Assembly: GCA_026398815.1 (NCBI GenBank)
Contig: JAPLSA010000002.1
Coordinates: 58,799-122,798 of the forward strand
Source of the DNA: Gammaproteobacteria bacterium
GTDB lineage: Bacteria > Pseudomonadota > Gammaproteobacteria > Nevskiales > Nevskiaceae
DNA: 64,000 nucleotides
Direction: 5' to 3'
Shown: positions 33,848 through 41,335 of the stretch, one piece after another
Layout: each line of letters begins with the position of its first letter
Position numbering within the stretch: the first letter of the stretch is position 1
Made by a program: the position numbers and the translations under genes
The notes under the pieces: generated by a model
Seen by the model: only the letters and a program-made list of their open reading frames with translations
Databases searched by the model: none
What the model was told of the DNA's origin: nothing

Positions 33848-34273
33848 TTACGAGCGATCGCGGAAATGCGTTTCGACTTTCTCGTCCTGGCCCTTGACGT
33901 CGACGCAGACGCTGGCGGTCGGGCGGGCAAGCAGGCGTGGGATGCCGATCGGCTCGCCGGTCTTCGTGCAGTAGCCGTACTCCTTGTCGCGGATGCGGCG
34001 CATCGATTCATCGATCTTCCGCAGCAGCATCGATTCGCGTTCGCGCAGGCGTAGGTCGAGCCAGTGCTCTTCCTCGGCGGTGGCGCGATCGGCCGGGTCA
34101 GCGAACACTTCGCGCTGATGCAGGCGTTCCTTGACGTCGAGTTCGCGAGCGAGAACTTCCTCGCGCATCTTCAGCAGGCGCTGGCGGAAAAATTCGATCT
34201 GCACATCATTCATGTACTCATCGTCCGACATGTTGCGGATGTCGTCGTCGGTGAGGTTCACGACATTGTTCAT
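33848..34273 (-). CDS. dksA: RNA polymerase-binding regulator DksA, conserved core
   Basis: A 141-residue frame containing the whole DksA core: coiled coil (about 25-100, with HWLDLRLRERESMLLRKIDE) and the globular end. DksA binds the RNA polymerase secondary channel and, with ppGpp, controls stable-RNA and stress promoters. The zinc site is reduced: CTKT…CVDV keeps one Cys of each pair, as in zinc-independent DksA2-type proteins, where standard DksA has four Cys. The ATG at 34273 has no good ribosome site. The frame continues open upstream to an A10 run, where it meets a Lys/Ala-rich frame (34450-34806) in -1 register. That frame probably encodes its true N-terminus. Confidence 0.9.
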   Translation of the reverse strand: MNNVVNLTDDDIRNMSDDEYMNDVQIEFFRQRLLKMREEVLARELDVKERLHQREVFADPADRATAEEEHWLDLRLRERESMLLRKIDESMRRIRDKEYGYCTKTGEPIGIPRLLARPTASVCVDVKGQDEKVETHFRDRS

Positions 34274-34449
34274 CGTGGCAGCAGGGGCTTTCGGCGCGCG
34301 TGCAGGACGTGCGGGCTTGTCGGTGACCGTGGGGGTCGCCGGTTTGGCGGCTGAGTTTTTTACGGCGACGGCTCGGTTGATGGCGGGACGTCCGGCTGCG
34401 GGACTGTTGTCGACCGGCGGCTCGGGGCTGGGACCTGGCTTCTGGCTAC

Positions 34450-34806
34450 TTACGGCTTTTTTTTTTCCACGGAGGCCGCCTTGGCGGCCGGCTTCGCTGC
34501 CGCTTTCTTGGCGACGACCGGCTTGGCCGCGACCTTCTTGGCAACCGCCTTTTTCGCGACTGCTTTTTTGACAACTGTCTTCTTGACCGCCGCTTTCTTG
34601 GCGACGGCTTTCTTCACCGGAGCGGGGGTGGCTACCTTCTTGGCGACAGGCGCCTTGGCGGCAGCTTTCTTGGCGGCCGGAGGCGACTTGGCCGTGATCT
34701 TCTCGATCAGCTTCTTGACCGCCTTGACCGCTTTGGAGCCGGAAGCCGGCTTGGATGCCGATTTTTCGGCAGGCTTGGCTTTCGTCGCAGTCTTTTTGAT
34801 GGCCAC
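34450..34806 (-). CDS. Lys/Ala-rich N-terminal extension of DksA (other frame)
   Basis: A 118-codon frame starting with GTG, with AGGAG six bases upstream. It reads (M)AIKKTATKAKPAEKS and then continues as AKK/VAKK repeats, ending VEKKKP-stop. Xanthomonadales DksA proteins begin with a very similar Lys/Ala-rich, presumably disordered, extension before the core. The stop comes four codons after the start of an A10 run. A -1 shift in that run joins this frame to the DksA core without any further stop, giving about 319 residues. As a stand-alone product it would be a histone-H1-like basic peptide. Confidence 0.75.
   Translation of the reverse strand: MAIKKTATKAKPAEKSASKPASGSKAVKAVKKLIEKITAKSPPAAKKAAAKAPVAKKVATPAPVKKAVAKKAAVKKTVVKKAVAKKAVAKKVAAKPVVAKKAAAKPAAKAASVEKKKP
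34456..34489 (-). promoter_or_regulatory. Slippery A10 run joining the two DksA frames
   Basis: On the minus strand a run of ten A (34457-34466) followed by G is read GAA AAA AAA AAG CCG TAA. It contains A AAA AAG, the same heptamer used for -1 frameshifting in E. coli dnaX. A 7-bp hairpin GGCCGCC/GGCGGCC (34474-34489) lies just upstream. Runs of nine or more A also allow RNA polymerase slippage. Confidence 0.65.
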
Positions 34807-34902
34807 CAGCTTCTCCTGCAATGCGCTCCGGGGACGTAAAATCGGTTCAATATCAGTGAATCCGATAGCGTCGGTTTATAACATTCACCCCCTAGTGCGT
34901 CA

Positions 34903-35877
34903 ATGAAACCAAGGCCTGCCGAACTGCAAGATTGGCGGCCGTCGGCCAGCCTCGAAACCCTGCGCCAGCGTGCCGGCCTGCTGCGCCGGATCCGGGCATT
35001 TTTCGAGGCACGCGGAGTGCTGGAGGTCGAAACGCCGGTGCTGTCGCGGGCAGCCACCGTTGATCCGCAGATCGACAGTTTCGTCACCCAGGACGGACGC
35101 TGGCTGCAGACCTCCCCGGAGTTCGCGATGAAGCGGCTGCTGGCCGCCGGCAGCGGGCCGATCTGGCAGCTGGCGCGGGTATTTCGTGTCGACGAACGCG
35201 GCCGCCATCACAACGCCGAATTCACCTTGCTGGAATGGTATCGGCCCGGCTGGGACCACCAGCAGCTGATCGACGAATGCGATGCGCTGTTGCAGGCACT
35301 CGGCGCGGCGTCGGCGGCCTGCACGCGCCTGCGCTATCGCGAGGCATTCCGGCAGCACGCCGGGGTTGATCCCTGGCAGGCGCCGCTGACAAGCCTGCGC
35401 ACGGCCTTGCCGGCGTCGGTTCGGGAACTGGCGCCGCCGGCCGGCGCTGAAGGGCAGCAGCGCGATTTCCTGCTCGATCTGCTGATGAGCCATGTTGTCG
35501 GGCCACAGCTGGGTCAGGACGCGCCACTGGTCCTGTACGACTTCCCTGCTTCGCAGGCGGCGCTGGCGCGGATTCGTGCCGATGACCCGCCAGTCGCCGA
35601 GCGGTTCGAGATCTTCTGGCGCGGCATCGAACTGGCAAACGGCTTCCATGAACTGACTGATGCCGGCGAGCAGCGGCGCCGCTTCGAGGCCGATCAGGCG
35701 CGTCGGGCCGCCGATGGACGAACCGTGCCGCCGTACGACGCGTCGTTGATCGCGGCACTCGAGCACGGGTTGCCGAACTGCGCCGGAGTTGCGATCGGGG
35801 TCGATCGTCTGCTGATGCTGCTGCTGGAGCGATCGAAGATCAGCGAGGTGCTGGCGTTCGATGAGGCGTGTGCCTGA
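34903..35877 (+). CDS. epmA: EF-P--(R)-beta-lysine ligase EpmA (GenX/PoxA)
   Basis: A 324-residue class II lysyl-tRNA-synthetase-like enzyme without an anticodon-binding domain. It attaches (R)-beta-lysine to elongation factor P. Seen are motif 1 (FFEARGVLEVETPVLS), motif 2 (RVFRVDERGRHHNAEFTLLEWY) and motif 3 (GVAIGVDRLLMLL). The length is normal for EpmA. It is divergent from dksA, and the 96-bp gap must hold both promoters. It converges with the TSUP gene, leaving only seven bases between stops. Confidence 0.95.
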   Translation: MKPRPAELQDWRPSASLETLRQRAGLLRRIRAFFEARGVLEVETPVLSRAATVDPQIDSFVTQDGRWLQTSPEFAMKRLLAAGSGPIWQLARVFRVDERGRHHNAEFTLLEWYRPGWDHQQLIDECDALLQALGAASAACTRLRYREAFRQHAGVDPWQAPLTSLRTALPASVRELAPPAGAEGQQRDFLLDLLMSHVVGPQLGQDAPLVLYDFPASQAALARIRADDPPVAERFEIFWRGIELANGFHELTDAGEQRRRFEADQARRAADGRTVPPYDASLIAALEHGLPNCAGVAIGVDRLLMLLLERSKISEVLAFDEACA

Positions 35878-35884
35878 GGCGCGG

Positions 35885-36670
35885 TCAGCCGCCGATGATG
35901 TCGCGACCGAAGCGCAGGATCAGCGCGCTGACCACGACCACGAACAGCAGGCGGACAAAACCGCTGCCGCGCGCCATGGCCAGACGTGCGCCGCACAGCG
36001 CACCGGCGACGTTGAACACCGCCATCGGGATCGCGCAGCTGTAGAGCACGCTGCCGCTGGATACGAACCAGCCGAGCGCCGCGACATTGGTGATCGTGTT
36101 GACCGCCTTGGCTGATGCCGATGCCGCCAGAAAGCTGAAGCCGAACAGGCCGACGAAGGCGAAGATCAGGATGCTGCCGGTGCCAGGGCCGAAGAAGCCG
36201 TCATAGAAGCCGACCGCGCCGCCGATGACCATCCCGGTCAGGGCTTGCCGGGGCGGTGACAGCGTCGGCGCATGGCGAGCGCCGAGGTCCTTCTTCCACA
36301 GTGTGTAGAGCGGCATCGCTACCATCAGCACCAGCAGCAGCGGCTTCAGTGCGGCATCGCCCATCGCGCTGACGGCGCGGGCGCCGGCAAACGAGCAGGC
36401 CGCTGCCGCGAGGCCGGCGGACAGCACCAGCTGCCGGTCGATCGCGACACGCCGCGCGTACTGCAGCGTGGCGCTCGCCGTGCCCCAGATCGCCGCGAAC
36501 TTGTTGGTGCCGAGCAGCACCGCCGGCGCGGTCTCGGGCATCAGCACGAAGAGCGCGGGCAGCTGGATCAGGCCACCGCCGCCGACCACCGCATCGATGA
36601 AGCCGGCCAGGAACGCGAACCCGCACAGCGCCGCCAGCGTCGGCGTCAACGCGTCCGCCAGCTCCGGCAT
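35885..36670 (-). CDS. TSUP family (TauE/SafE-like) membrane transporter
   Basis: A 261-residue inner-membrane protein with about eight hydrophobic helices in two repeats. The repeats begin FLAGFIDAVVGGGGLIQLPAL and GGAVGFYDGFFGPGTGSILI, the signature pairs of TauE/SafE (TSUP) carriers for sulfite, sulfonates or other small organic anions. Homologues include YfcA. The substrate is unknown. It follows, ten bases away, a small gene on the same strand. Confidence 0.9.
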   Translation of the reverse strand: MPELADALTPTLAALCGFAFLAGFIDAVVGGGGLIQLPALFVLMPETAPAVLLGTNKFAAIWGTASATLQYARRVAIDRQLVLSAGLAAAACSFAGARAVSAMGDAALKPLLLVLMVAMPLYTLWKKDLGARHAPTLSPPRQALTGMVIGGAVGFYDGFFGPGTGSILIFAFVGLFGFSFLAASASAKAVNTITNVAALGWFVSSGSVLYSCAIPMAVFNVAGALCGARLAMARGSGFVRLLFVVVVSALILRFGRDIIGG

Positions 36671-36679
36671 GGAACGCGA

Positions 36680-37012
36680 TCAGAGCAGCTTCGACACCGC
36701 CGTCGGAATCTTGTAGCGCTTGTCGGCCAGCAGCTTGTTCAGCAGCTGGGTCAGCCAGGAGCGCGAGGAGGTGAAGGTCTTCAGCTTGATGAAGCGTTCC
36801 TCGCCTTCGGATTCGATCTCGTAGCGTTCGACGGTGACGGTCACCGGATCGCGCTCGCCCTTCAGCATCGCGCGTGCGGTCAGACGGTTCACGGCGGTGT
36901 CGATGGTGACGTCGACGATCTCGCCATAAGCCGACAGCTTGTCGTTGACAAAGGCCTTCAGCGACAGCGCGAGCGCGCCGTCTTTCACGCCGCGGGCAAG
37001 TCCCTTGAGCAT
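36680..37012 (-). CDS. Conserved hypothetical protein
   Basis: A 110-residue protein starting MLKGLARGVKDGALALSLKA, with no signal peptide and no recognised domain. The middle (VDVTIDTAVNRLTARAMLKG) looks beta-rich and the C-terminus is a basic helix. AGGAAA is placed correctly before the ATG at 37012. It lies 16 bp after the phoH stop and 9 bp before the TSUP gene, so it is probably in the same transcript as phoH. Confidence 0.7.
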   Translation of the reverse strand: MLKGLARGVKDGALALSLKAFVNDKLSAYGEIVDVTIDTAVNRLTARAMLKGERDPVTVTVERYEIESEGEERFIKLKTFTSSRSWLTQLLNKLLADKRYKIPTAVSKLL

Positions 37013-37028
37013 GGTGATGTTTCCTGAT

Positions 37029-38468
37029 TCAGAGGATGTCGGACGCGAATGCTGCCAGACGCGAGCGTTCGCCACGCGCCAGGGTCACATGGCCGCCGTG
37101 CGGCCAGCCGCGGAAGCGGTCGACGACATAGGTCAGGCCGGACGTGGTTTCCGACAGGTACGGGGTGTCGATCTGGGTGAGGTTGCCGAGACAGACGATC
37201 TTCGAGCCCGGCCCGCAGCGGGTGATCAGCGCCTTCATCTGCTTGGCGGTAAGGTTCTGCGCCTCGTCGATGATGATGAAGCGGTTCAGGAAGGTGCGGC
37301 CGCGCATGAAGTTCAGGCTGCGGATCTTGATCCGCTTGCTGAGCAGGTCGTTGGTCGCGGCGCGTTCCCAGTCGCCGGCATTGCTGGTCTGGGTCAGCAC
37401 TTCGAGGTTGTCCATCAGCGCACCCATCCACGGCGTCATCTTTTCCTCTTCGGTGCCGGGCAGGAAGCCGATGTCATCGCCAAGCGGCACGGTGACGCGG
37501 GTCATGATGATTTCGCGGTAGCGCGGTTCGTCGAGCGTCTGGGCCAGGCCGGCAGCCAGCGCCAGCAAGGTCTTGCCGGTGCCGGCGGCGCCGAGCAGCG
37601 AGACGAAATCGACGTCCGGATCGAGCAGCAGGTTGAGCGCGAAGTTCTGCTCGCGATTCTTGGCGTGGATGCCCCAGACCGGCGTCTTGCCGGCGCGGTA
37701 GTCGCGGATCACATGCAGCTTGGCGCTGTCGCCATCGAGCGCCTGAACGGTCAGTTCAAGCCCGCGTTCGACGTCATCCGGCAGGTACAGGAATTCGTTG
37801 ACGTGCCATTCCTTGACCTTCGGTCCGCTGACCTTGTAGCAGGCGCGGCCGCGCTCGTCCTGCCAGCTGTCCATCTTCTCGCCGTGCGTGGTCCAGAAAT
37901 CGTCGGGCAGCTTGGCGTAGCCGGAGTACAGCAGATCGAGGTCGTCGAGCACCTGATCGTTGTGGTAGTCCTCGGTGTGCACCCCGACGATCGCCGCCTT
38001 GATCCGCAGGTTGATGTCCTTCGACACCAGCGTGATCGGCCGCGACGGGTGCTGCATCTGCAGCGCCAGTGCAGCGAGCAGGATGTTGTTGTCCGGCTTG
38101 TTGCCCGGCAGCATTTCCGGCAGCGCCGCGGCCGAGGGCCGGGTCTGGAAGAACAGCCGGCCGGAGGCTGGCGCCGTCGGCGTGCCGCCGCCGTGGCCAT
38201 TGCCGTTGCCATTGCTGCCCTTGTTCAGCGTGCTCGGCAGCGGAATCCCTTTCTCGATCTGTGCGTGATCCTTGCCGTGCATCAGTCCGTCCAGGATGCG
38301 GCTGACCTGGCGCACGTTGCGGGAGGTTTCGCTGGTGCCCTTCTTGCCGTTGTCGAGTTCCTCGAGCACGACCATCGGGATGTAGATGTCGTGCTCTTCG
38401 AAACGGTACAGGCAGCTCGGGTCGTGCATCAGTACGTTGGTGTCGAGCACGAAGATCTTCTTTTTCAT
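37029..38468 (-). CDS. PIN-PhoH family protein (PhoH2-type RNase/ATPase)
   Basis: A 479-residue cytosolic protein. An N-terminal PIN nuclease domain (about 1-150; FVLDTNVLMHD with Asp9) and a spacer of Asn/Gly residues near 85-95 come first. A C-terminal PhoH ATPase domain follows, with Walker A GAAGTGKT (293-300) and Walker B IIIDEAQNLT near 410. This PIN-PhoH pairing marks sequence-unwinding RNases related to PhoH2. The ATG at 38468 follows CGGAAA. An ATG five codons upstream is possible. It is probably co-transcribed with the genes below it. Confidence 0.9.
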   Translation of the reverse strand: MKKKIFVLDTNVLMHDPSCLYRFEEHDIYIPMVVLEELDNGKKGTSETSRNVRQVSRILDGLMHGKDHAQIEKGIPLPSTLNKGSNGNGNGHGGGTPTAPASGRLFFQTRPSAAALPEMLPGNKPDNNILLAALALQMQHPSRPITLVSKDINLRIKAAIVGVHTEDYHNDQVLDDLDLLYSGYAKLPDDFWTTHGEKMDSWQDERGRACYKVSGPKVKEWHVNEFLYLPDDVERGLELTVQALDGDSAKLHVIRDYRAGKTPVWGIHAKNREQNFALNLLLDPDVDFVSLLGAAGTGKTLLALAAGLAQTLDEPRYREIIMTRVTVPLGDDIGFLPGTEEEKMTPWMGALMDNLEVLTQTSNAGDWERAATNDLLSKRIKIRSLNFMRGRTFLNRFIIIDEAQNLTAKQMKALITRCGPGSKIVCLGNLTQIDTPYLSETTSGLTYVVDRFRGWPHGGHVTLARGERSRLAAFASDIL

Positions 38469-38556
38469 CGGTTTCCGGGACATGAAACAGACGAGCCGAC
38501 GCGCGATGGATCGCGCGTCGGCTCAGGGGATGCTTGCAGGGAGTCCGGCAAGGGCG

Positions 38557-39024
38557 TCAGAGGGCCTTCACCGCCTCCAGCACGTCGGCCGCGTGGCCTT
38601 TGGCGGAGACCTTGCGCCAGTCCTTGACGAGCTTGCCTGAAGCGTTGAACAGGAACGTGCAGCGGTCGATGCCCATGTACTTCTTGCCGTACATGCTTTT
38701 TTCGACGATGGCGCCGAAGGCGTTGCACATGGTTTCGTCGCCGTCCGACAGCAGCAGGAACGGGAAGCCGAACTTGGTGCAGAAATTGTCGTGCGACTTC
38801 ACGCTGTCCTTCGACACGCCGACGATGTCGGCACCAGCGCTGACGAACTCCGGGTACAGCGCCGTGAATTCGTTGCCTTCGACGGTGCAGCCAGGCGTGT
38901 TGTCCTTCGGATAGAAGTAGACGACCAGCTTCTTGCCCTTGTAATCCTTCGCCAGTTTCACCGTCTTGCCGCCGCTGGCGGGCAGGGTGAGATCGGGAAT
39001 CGTGTCGCCAGTGCTCAGACTCAT
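38557..39024 (-). CDS. bcp: Thioredoxin-dependent peroxiredoxin (Bcp/PrxQ)
   Basis: A 155-residue peroxiredoxin that reduces hydroperoxides with thioredoxin. The peroxidatic Cys46 lies in DNTPGCT. The E. coli-type resolving Cys five residues on is absent (CTVEGNEF). Instead Cys82 in NFCTKFGF matches the helix-3 resolving Cys of Xylella PrxQ (Cys47/Cys83). So this is an atypical 2-Cys form. The ATG at 39024 is in line with family starts, with GAGGA upstream. It lies between phoH and gcvR. Confidence 0.94.
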   Translation of the reverse strand: MSLSTGDTIPDLTLPASGGKTVKLAKDYKGKKLVVYFYPKDNTPGCTVEGNEFTALYPEFVSAGADIVGVSKDSVKSHDNFCTKFGFPFLLLSDGDETMCNAFGAIVEKSMYGKKYMGIDRCTFLFNASGKLVKDWRKVSAKGHAADVLEAVKAL

Positions 39025-39138
39025 GCAGCGGGTCCTCGTGGGTTTCAATGTGAAAAGGTGGGTCTGCTGGCGATCAGACTACACCCGACTTGCCGGTTTC
39101 AAGACCGCAAGAATCACGCCTTGTCCAGGCCCCGGAGA

Positions 39139-39678
39139 TCAGCTCTTGATCGGGTCGAGCATGCCGTCGGCATTGAGATCGTCGCAGAGGTCCATGAATG
39201 ACTCGCGAAGCGCCTGCGGATGCTGGTTGACCGGCACGTGCAACACCATCTGCACGCTGACCATGCCGGCGCCGGTGTGCGTGGACTGGTACTTCTGGGT
39301 CGACATTTCGGCCACCTGCACGTCCTGGCTGTGGAAGAACTCCAGCAGGTGCACCAGCAGGTCCGGCTGCTGCGGGGCGATCACGTCGGCGGCGTAGGGG
39401 CGGAATTCCGGGTTCTGCTCGCGCATGTTGCAGCGCTGAAAGCGCACCTGCAGCTCCAGCTTTTCGGCGATCCCCGGCAGTGCGGTTTCCAGCCGGCCGA
39501 GCGCGCTCCAGTTGCCGGACACCACCAGGTTGGCCGTCAGGCGGTCACCGATCGGGGCGATCCGGCAATCCTCGACCTCACCGCCGCGCTCGCGGATCGC
39601 CTTGAACAATTCCAGCGCCAGTTGCGGACGCGGCTGGCCCAGGACGGAAATCGACAGCAGGTTTTCGGGAACGGCCAT
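39139..39678 (-). CDS. gcvR: Glycine cleavage system repressor-like protein GcvR
   Basis: A 179-residue protein with two ACT domains (about 5-85 and 92-172; LLSISVLGQPRPQLALELFK and DLLVHLLEFFHSQDVQVAEM). In gammaproteobacteria a gene of this kind between bcp and dapA is GcvR, which binds GcvA in response to glycine. It is divergent from dapA with a 122-bp gap. Confidence 0.85.
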   Translation of the reverse strand: MAVPENLLSISVLGQPRPQLALELFKAIRERGGEVEDCRIAPIGDRLTANLVVSGNWSALGRLETALPGIAEKLELQVRFQRCNMREQNPEFRPYAADVIAPQQPDLLVHLLEFFHSQDVQVAEMSTQKYQSTHTGAGMVSVQMVLHVPVNQHPQALRESFMDLCDDLNADGMLDPIKS

Positions 39679-39764
39679 TGCGCGGGAACGTATGCGGGGG
39701 TGCAGGAGTCAGGAGATGGAGAGGTCGGTCTGTCTGGCCCGGCGGGCCGCTGACCTTGTTCCGT

Positions 39765-39770
39765 TATAAT
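39765..39770 (+). promoter_or_regulatory. -10 box upstream of dapA
   Basis: A perfect TATAAT lies 30 bp before the dapA start. No good -35 box is seen at 16-18 bp, so the promoter may be weak or activator-dependent. Confidence 0.5.
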
Positions 39771-39800
39771 CGCAGTTTAGCCACCCGCACCCAACTCCGC

Positions 39801-40679
39801 ATGATCAAGGGCAGCATAGTCGCGATCGTCACGCCGATGACGCCTGCTGGCGAGGTCGACTTCGATGCGCTCGCCGCACTCGTCGAATGGCACGTCGCCG
39901 AAGGTACTGACGCCATCGTGGCGGTGGGCACCACCGGCGAATCGGCCACGCTCAGCGTCGACGAACACATCGCCGTGGTCCGCAAGGTCGTCGAGGTGGT
40001 TGCCAAGCGAGTGCCGGTGCTGGCCGGCACGGGGGCCAATTCGACCGCCGAGGCCATCGAACTGACCCGGCTGGCCAAGGATGCCGGCGCCGATGCCGCG
40101 CTGATCGTTACGCCGTACTACAACAAGCCGCCGCAGGAAGGCCTGTATCGCCACTTCAAGGCGATCGCCGAAGCGGTGGCGATCCCGATCGTGATGTACA
40201 ACGTGCCGGGCCGCACCGGCTGCGACATGCTGCCGGCCACCGTTGCGCGGCTGGCGCAGCTTCCGAACATCGTCGGCATCAAGGAAGCGAAGGGCGAGCT
40301 GTCCCGCGTCCGCGAACTGCTGGCGCTGGGCCTGCCGAAGGATTTCGCGCTGTACACCGGCGACGACGCCACGGCCCGCGAATCGATGCTGCTGGGCTTT
40401 CACGGCGATATCTCGGTGACCGCGAACGTCGCGCCGAAGCTGATGCACGAGATGTGCGTGGCCGCCATCGCCGGTGATGCCGCAACTGCGGGCATGATCG
40501 ACAGCCGGCTGACGCTGCTGCACAAGAATCTGTTCCTTGATCCCAATCCGATTCCCGCCAAGTGGGCGCTGGAGGCGATGGGCAAGATCCGCGGCGGCAT
40601 CCGCCTGCCGCTGGTGCCGATGAACCCCGATCACGTCAACCTCGTGCGCGACAGCCTGCGCGCGGCAGGAGCGCTCTGA
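39801..40679 (+). CDS. dapA: 4-hydroxy-tetrahydrodipicolinate synthase DapA
   Basis: A 292-residue TIM-barrel enzyme that condenses pyruvate with aspartate semialdehyde, the first step of the lysine/diaminopimelate branch. The Schiff-base Lys161 lies in NIVGIKEAKG, Tyr133 in VMYNVPGR, and Thr44-Thr45 in VGTTGE, all at the E. coli positions. Length and start agree with the family. The stop overlaps the next gene (TGATG), and the pair forms an operon. Confidence 0.97.
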   Translation: MIKGSIVAIVTPMTPAGEVDFDALAALVEWHVAEGTDAIVAVGTTGESATLSVDEHIAVVRKVVEVVAKRVPVLAGTGANSTAEAIELTRLAKDAGADAALIVTPYYNKPPQEGLYRHFKAIAEAVAIPIVMYNVPGRTGCDMLPATVARLAQLPNIVGIKEAKGELSRVRELLALGLPKDFALYTGDDATARESMLLGFHGDISVTANVAPKLMHEMCVAAIAGDAATAGMIDSRLTLLHKNLFLDPNPIPAKWALEAMGKIRGGIRLPLVPMNPDHVNLVRDSLRAAGAL

Positions 40680-41023
40680 TGTCGACCCGCAAACGAATGA
40701 AGCAGACAGCCGGCCTGCGCCGTGGCATCACCGTCGGCCTGCTGCTGGCGGCTGCCCTCGGCAGCGGCTGCACCACCAACGCCTACTGCAAGGCGCCGCA
40801 GGCCTACGAGAACGCGCCGTCGATCACGCCGATCAAGGCGCCGGAAGGCCTGACCGTCGCGACCCCGAGCACGGCCCTGAAGGTGCCCGATGTCAAGGTC
40901 GACTCCGTGACCTTCGGCTACTACGTGCCCGATCCCGCGAAGCCCGCCGAGTCCCAGCTGCGTTGCCTAGACCAGCCACCGGCGCTGGTGTTGGCACCGG
41001 ACCCGACGCCGCCAACGCCCTGA
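40679..41023 (+). CDS. Small lipoprotein, possibly BamC-like N-terminus
   Basis: A 114-residue lipoprotein with a basic n-region, hydrophobic core LLLAAALG and lipobox GSGC. The mature chain is Pro-rich and probably unstructured: SITPIKAPEGLTVATPSTAL, then KVPDV. That resembles the disordered N-terminal lasso of BamC (NlpB), which is encoded directly after dapA in many gammaproteobacteria. The two folded helix-grip domains of BamC are missing, so this may be a reduced BamC or an unrelated lipoprotein. It is translationally coupled to dapA. Confidence 0.65.
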   Translation: MSTRKRMKQTAGLRRGITVGLLLAAALGSGCTTNAYCKAPQAYENAPSITPIKAPEGLTVATPSTALKVPDVKVDSVTFGYYVPDPAKPAESQLRCLDQPPALVLAPDPTPPTP

Positions 41024-41080
41024 GCCCGCACCTTTCCGATAGAATGCGCGCGCCGCGACGCGGCAAGGTTTGTAGAAAAC

Positions 41081-41172
41081 GGAGAGATGTCCGAGTGGTT
41101 GAAGGAGCACGCCTGGAAAGCGTGTATACGGGTCAAACCGTATCGCGGGTTCGAATCCCGCTCTCTCCGCCA
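41081..41172 (+). tRNA. tRNA-Ser (GGA)
   Basis: A 92-nt class II tRNA with acceptor GGAGAGA/TCTCTCC, anticodon GGA in TGGAAAG, a long variable arm, T-loop GGTTCGAATCCC and encoded CCA. TAGAAT (41040-41045) may be its -10 box. An integrase gene lies 164 bp downstream, so the 3' end is the probable attachment site of the island. Confidence 0.96.
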
Positions 41173-41207
41173 ACAAGGCGTCCCGGGTCATCCCGGGAAG
41201 TACCAAG

Positions 41208-41231
41208 CCCCTGAGAAATCAGGGGTTTTTT
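41208..41231 (+). terminator. Terminator after tRNA-Ser
   Basis: Stem CCCCTGA/TCAGGGG with a GAAA tetraloop, followed by TTTTTT. Confidence 0.92.
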
Positions 41232-41281
41232 ATTTTCTGCTGACCCGTGTGTCCCGGGTTGTCCCTCCCGGATGAGGGTCA

Positions 41282-41322
41282 GAATGTGGGTCAATTTGGG
41301 CTAAGGTACCTGACCCACATTC
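41282..41322 (+). repeat. 12-bp inverted repeat before the integrase gene
   Basis: GAATGTGGGTCA (41282-41293) and TGACCCACATTC (41311-41322) are perfect inverted copies 17 bp apart. A partial copy TGACCCGTGTG lies at 41241. They may be arm-type binding sites of the integrase or an operator for its gene. Confidence 0.7.
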
Positions 41323-41335
41323 ACGGGCAGACCAG

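Noticed and set aside
34450..34806. Histone H1-like basic protein as an independent gene
   Set aside because: It fits better as the N-terminal part of DksA, since the frame joins the core at the A10 run and related DksA proteins start in this way. Kept as a separate entry only because the frame is broken.
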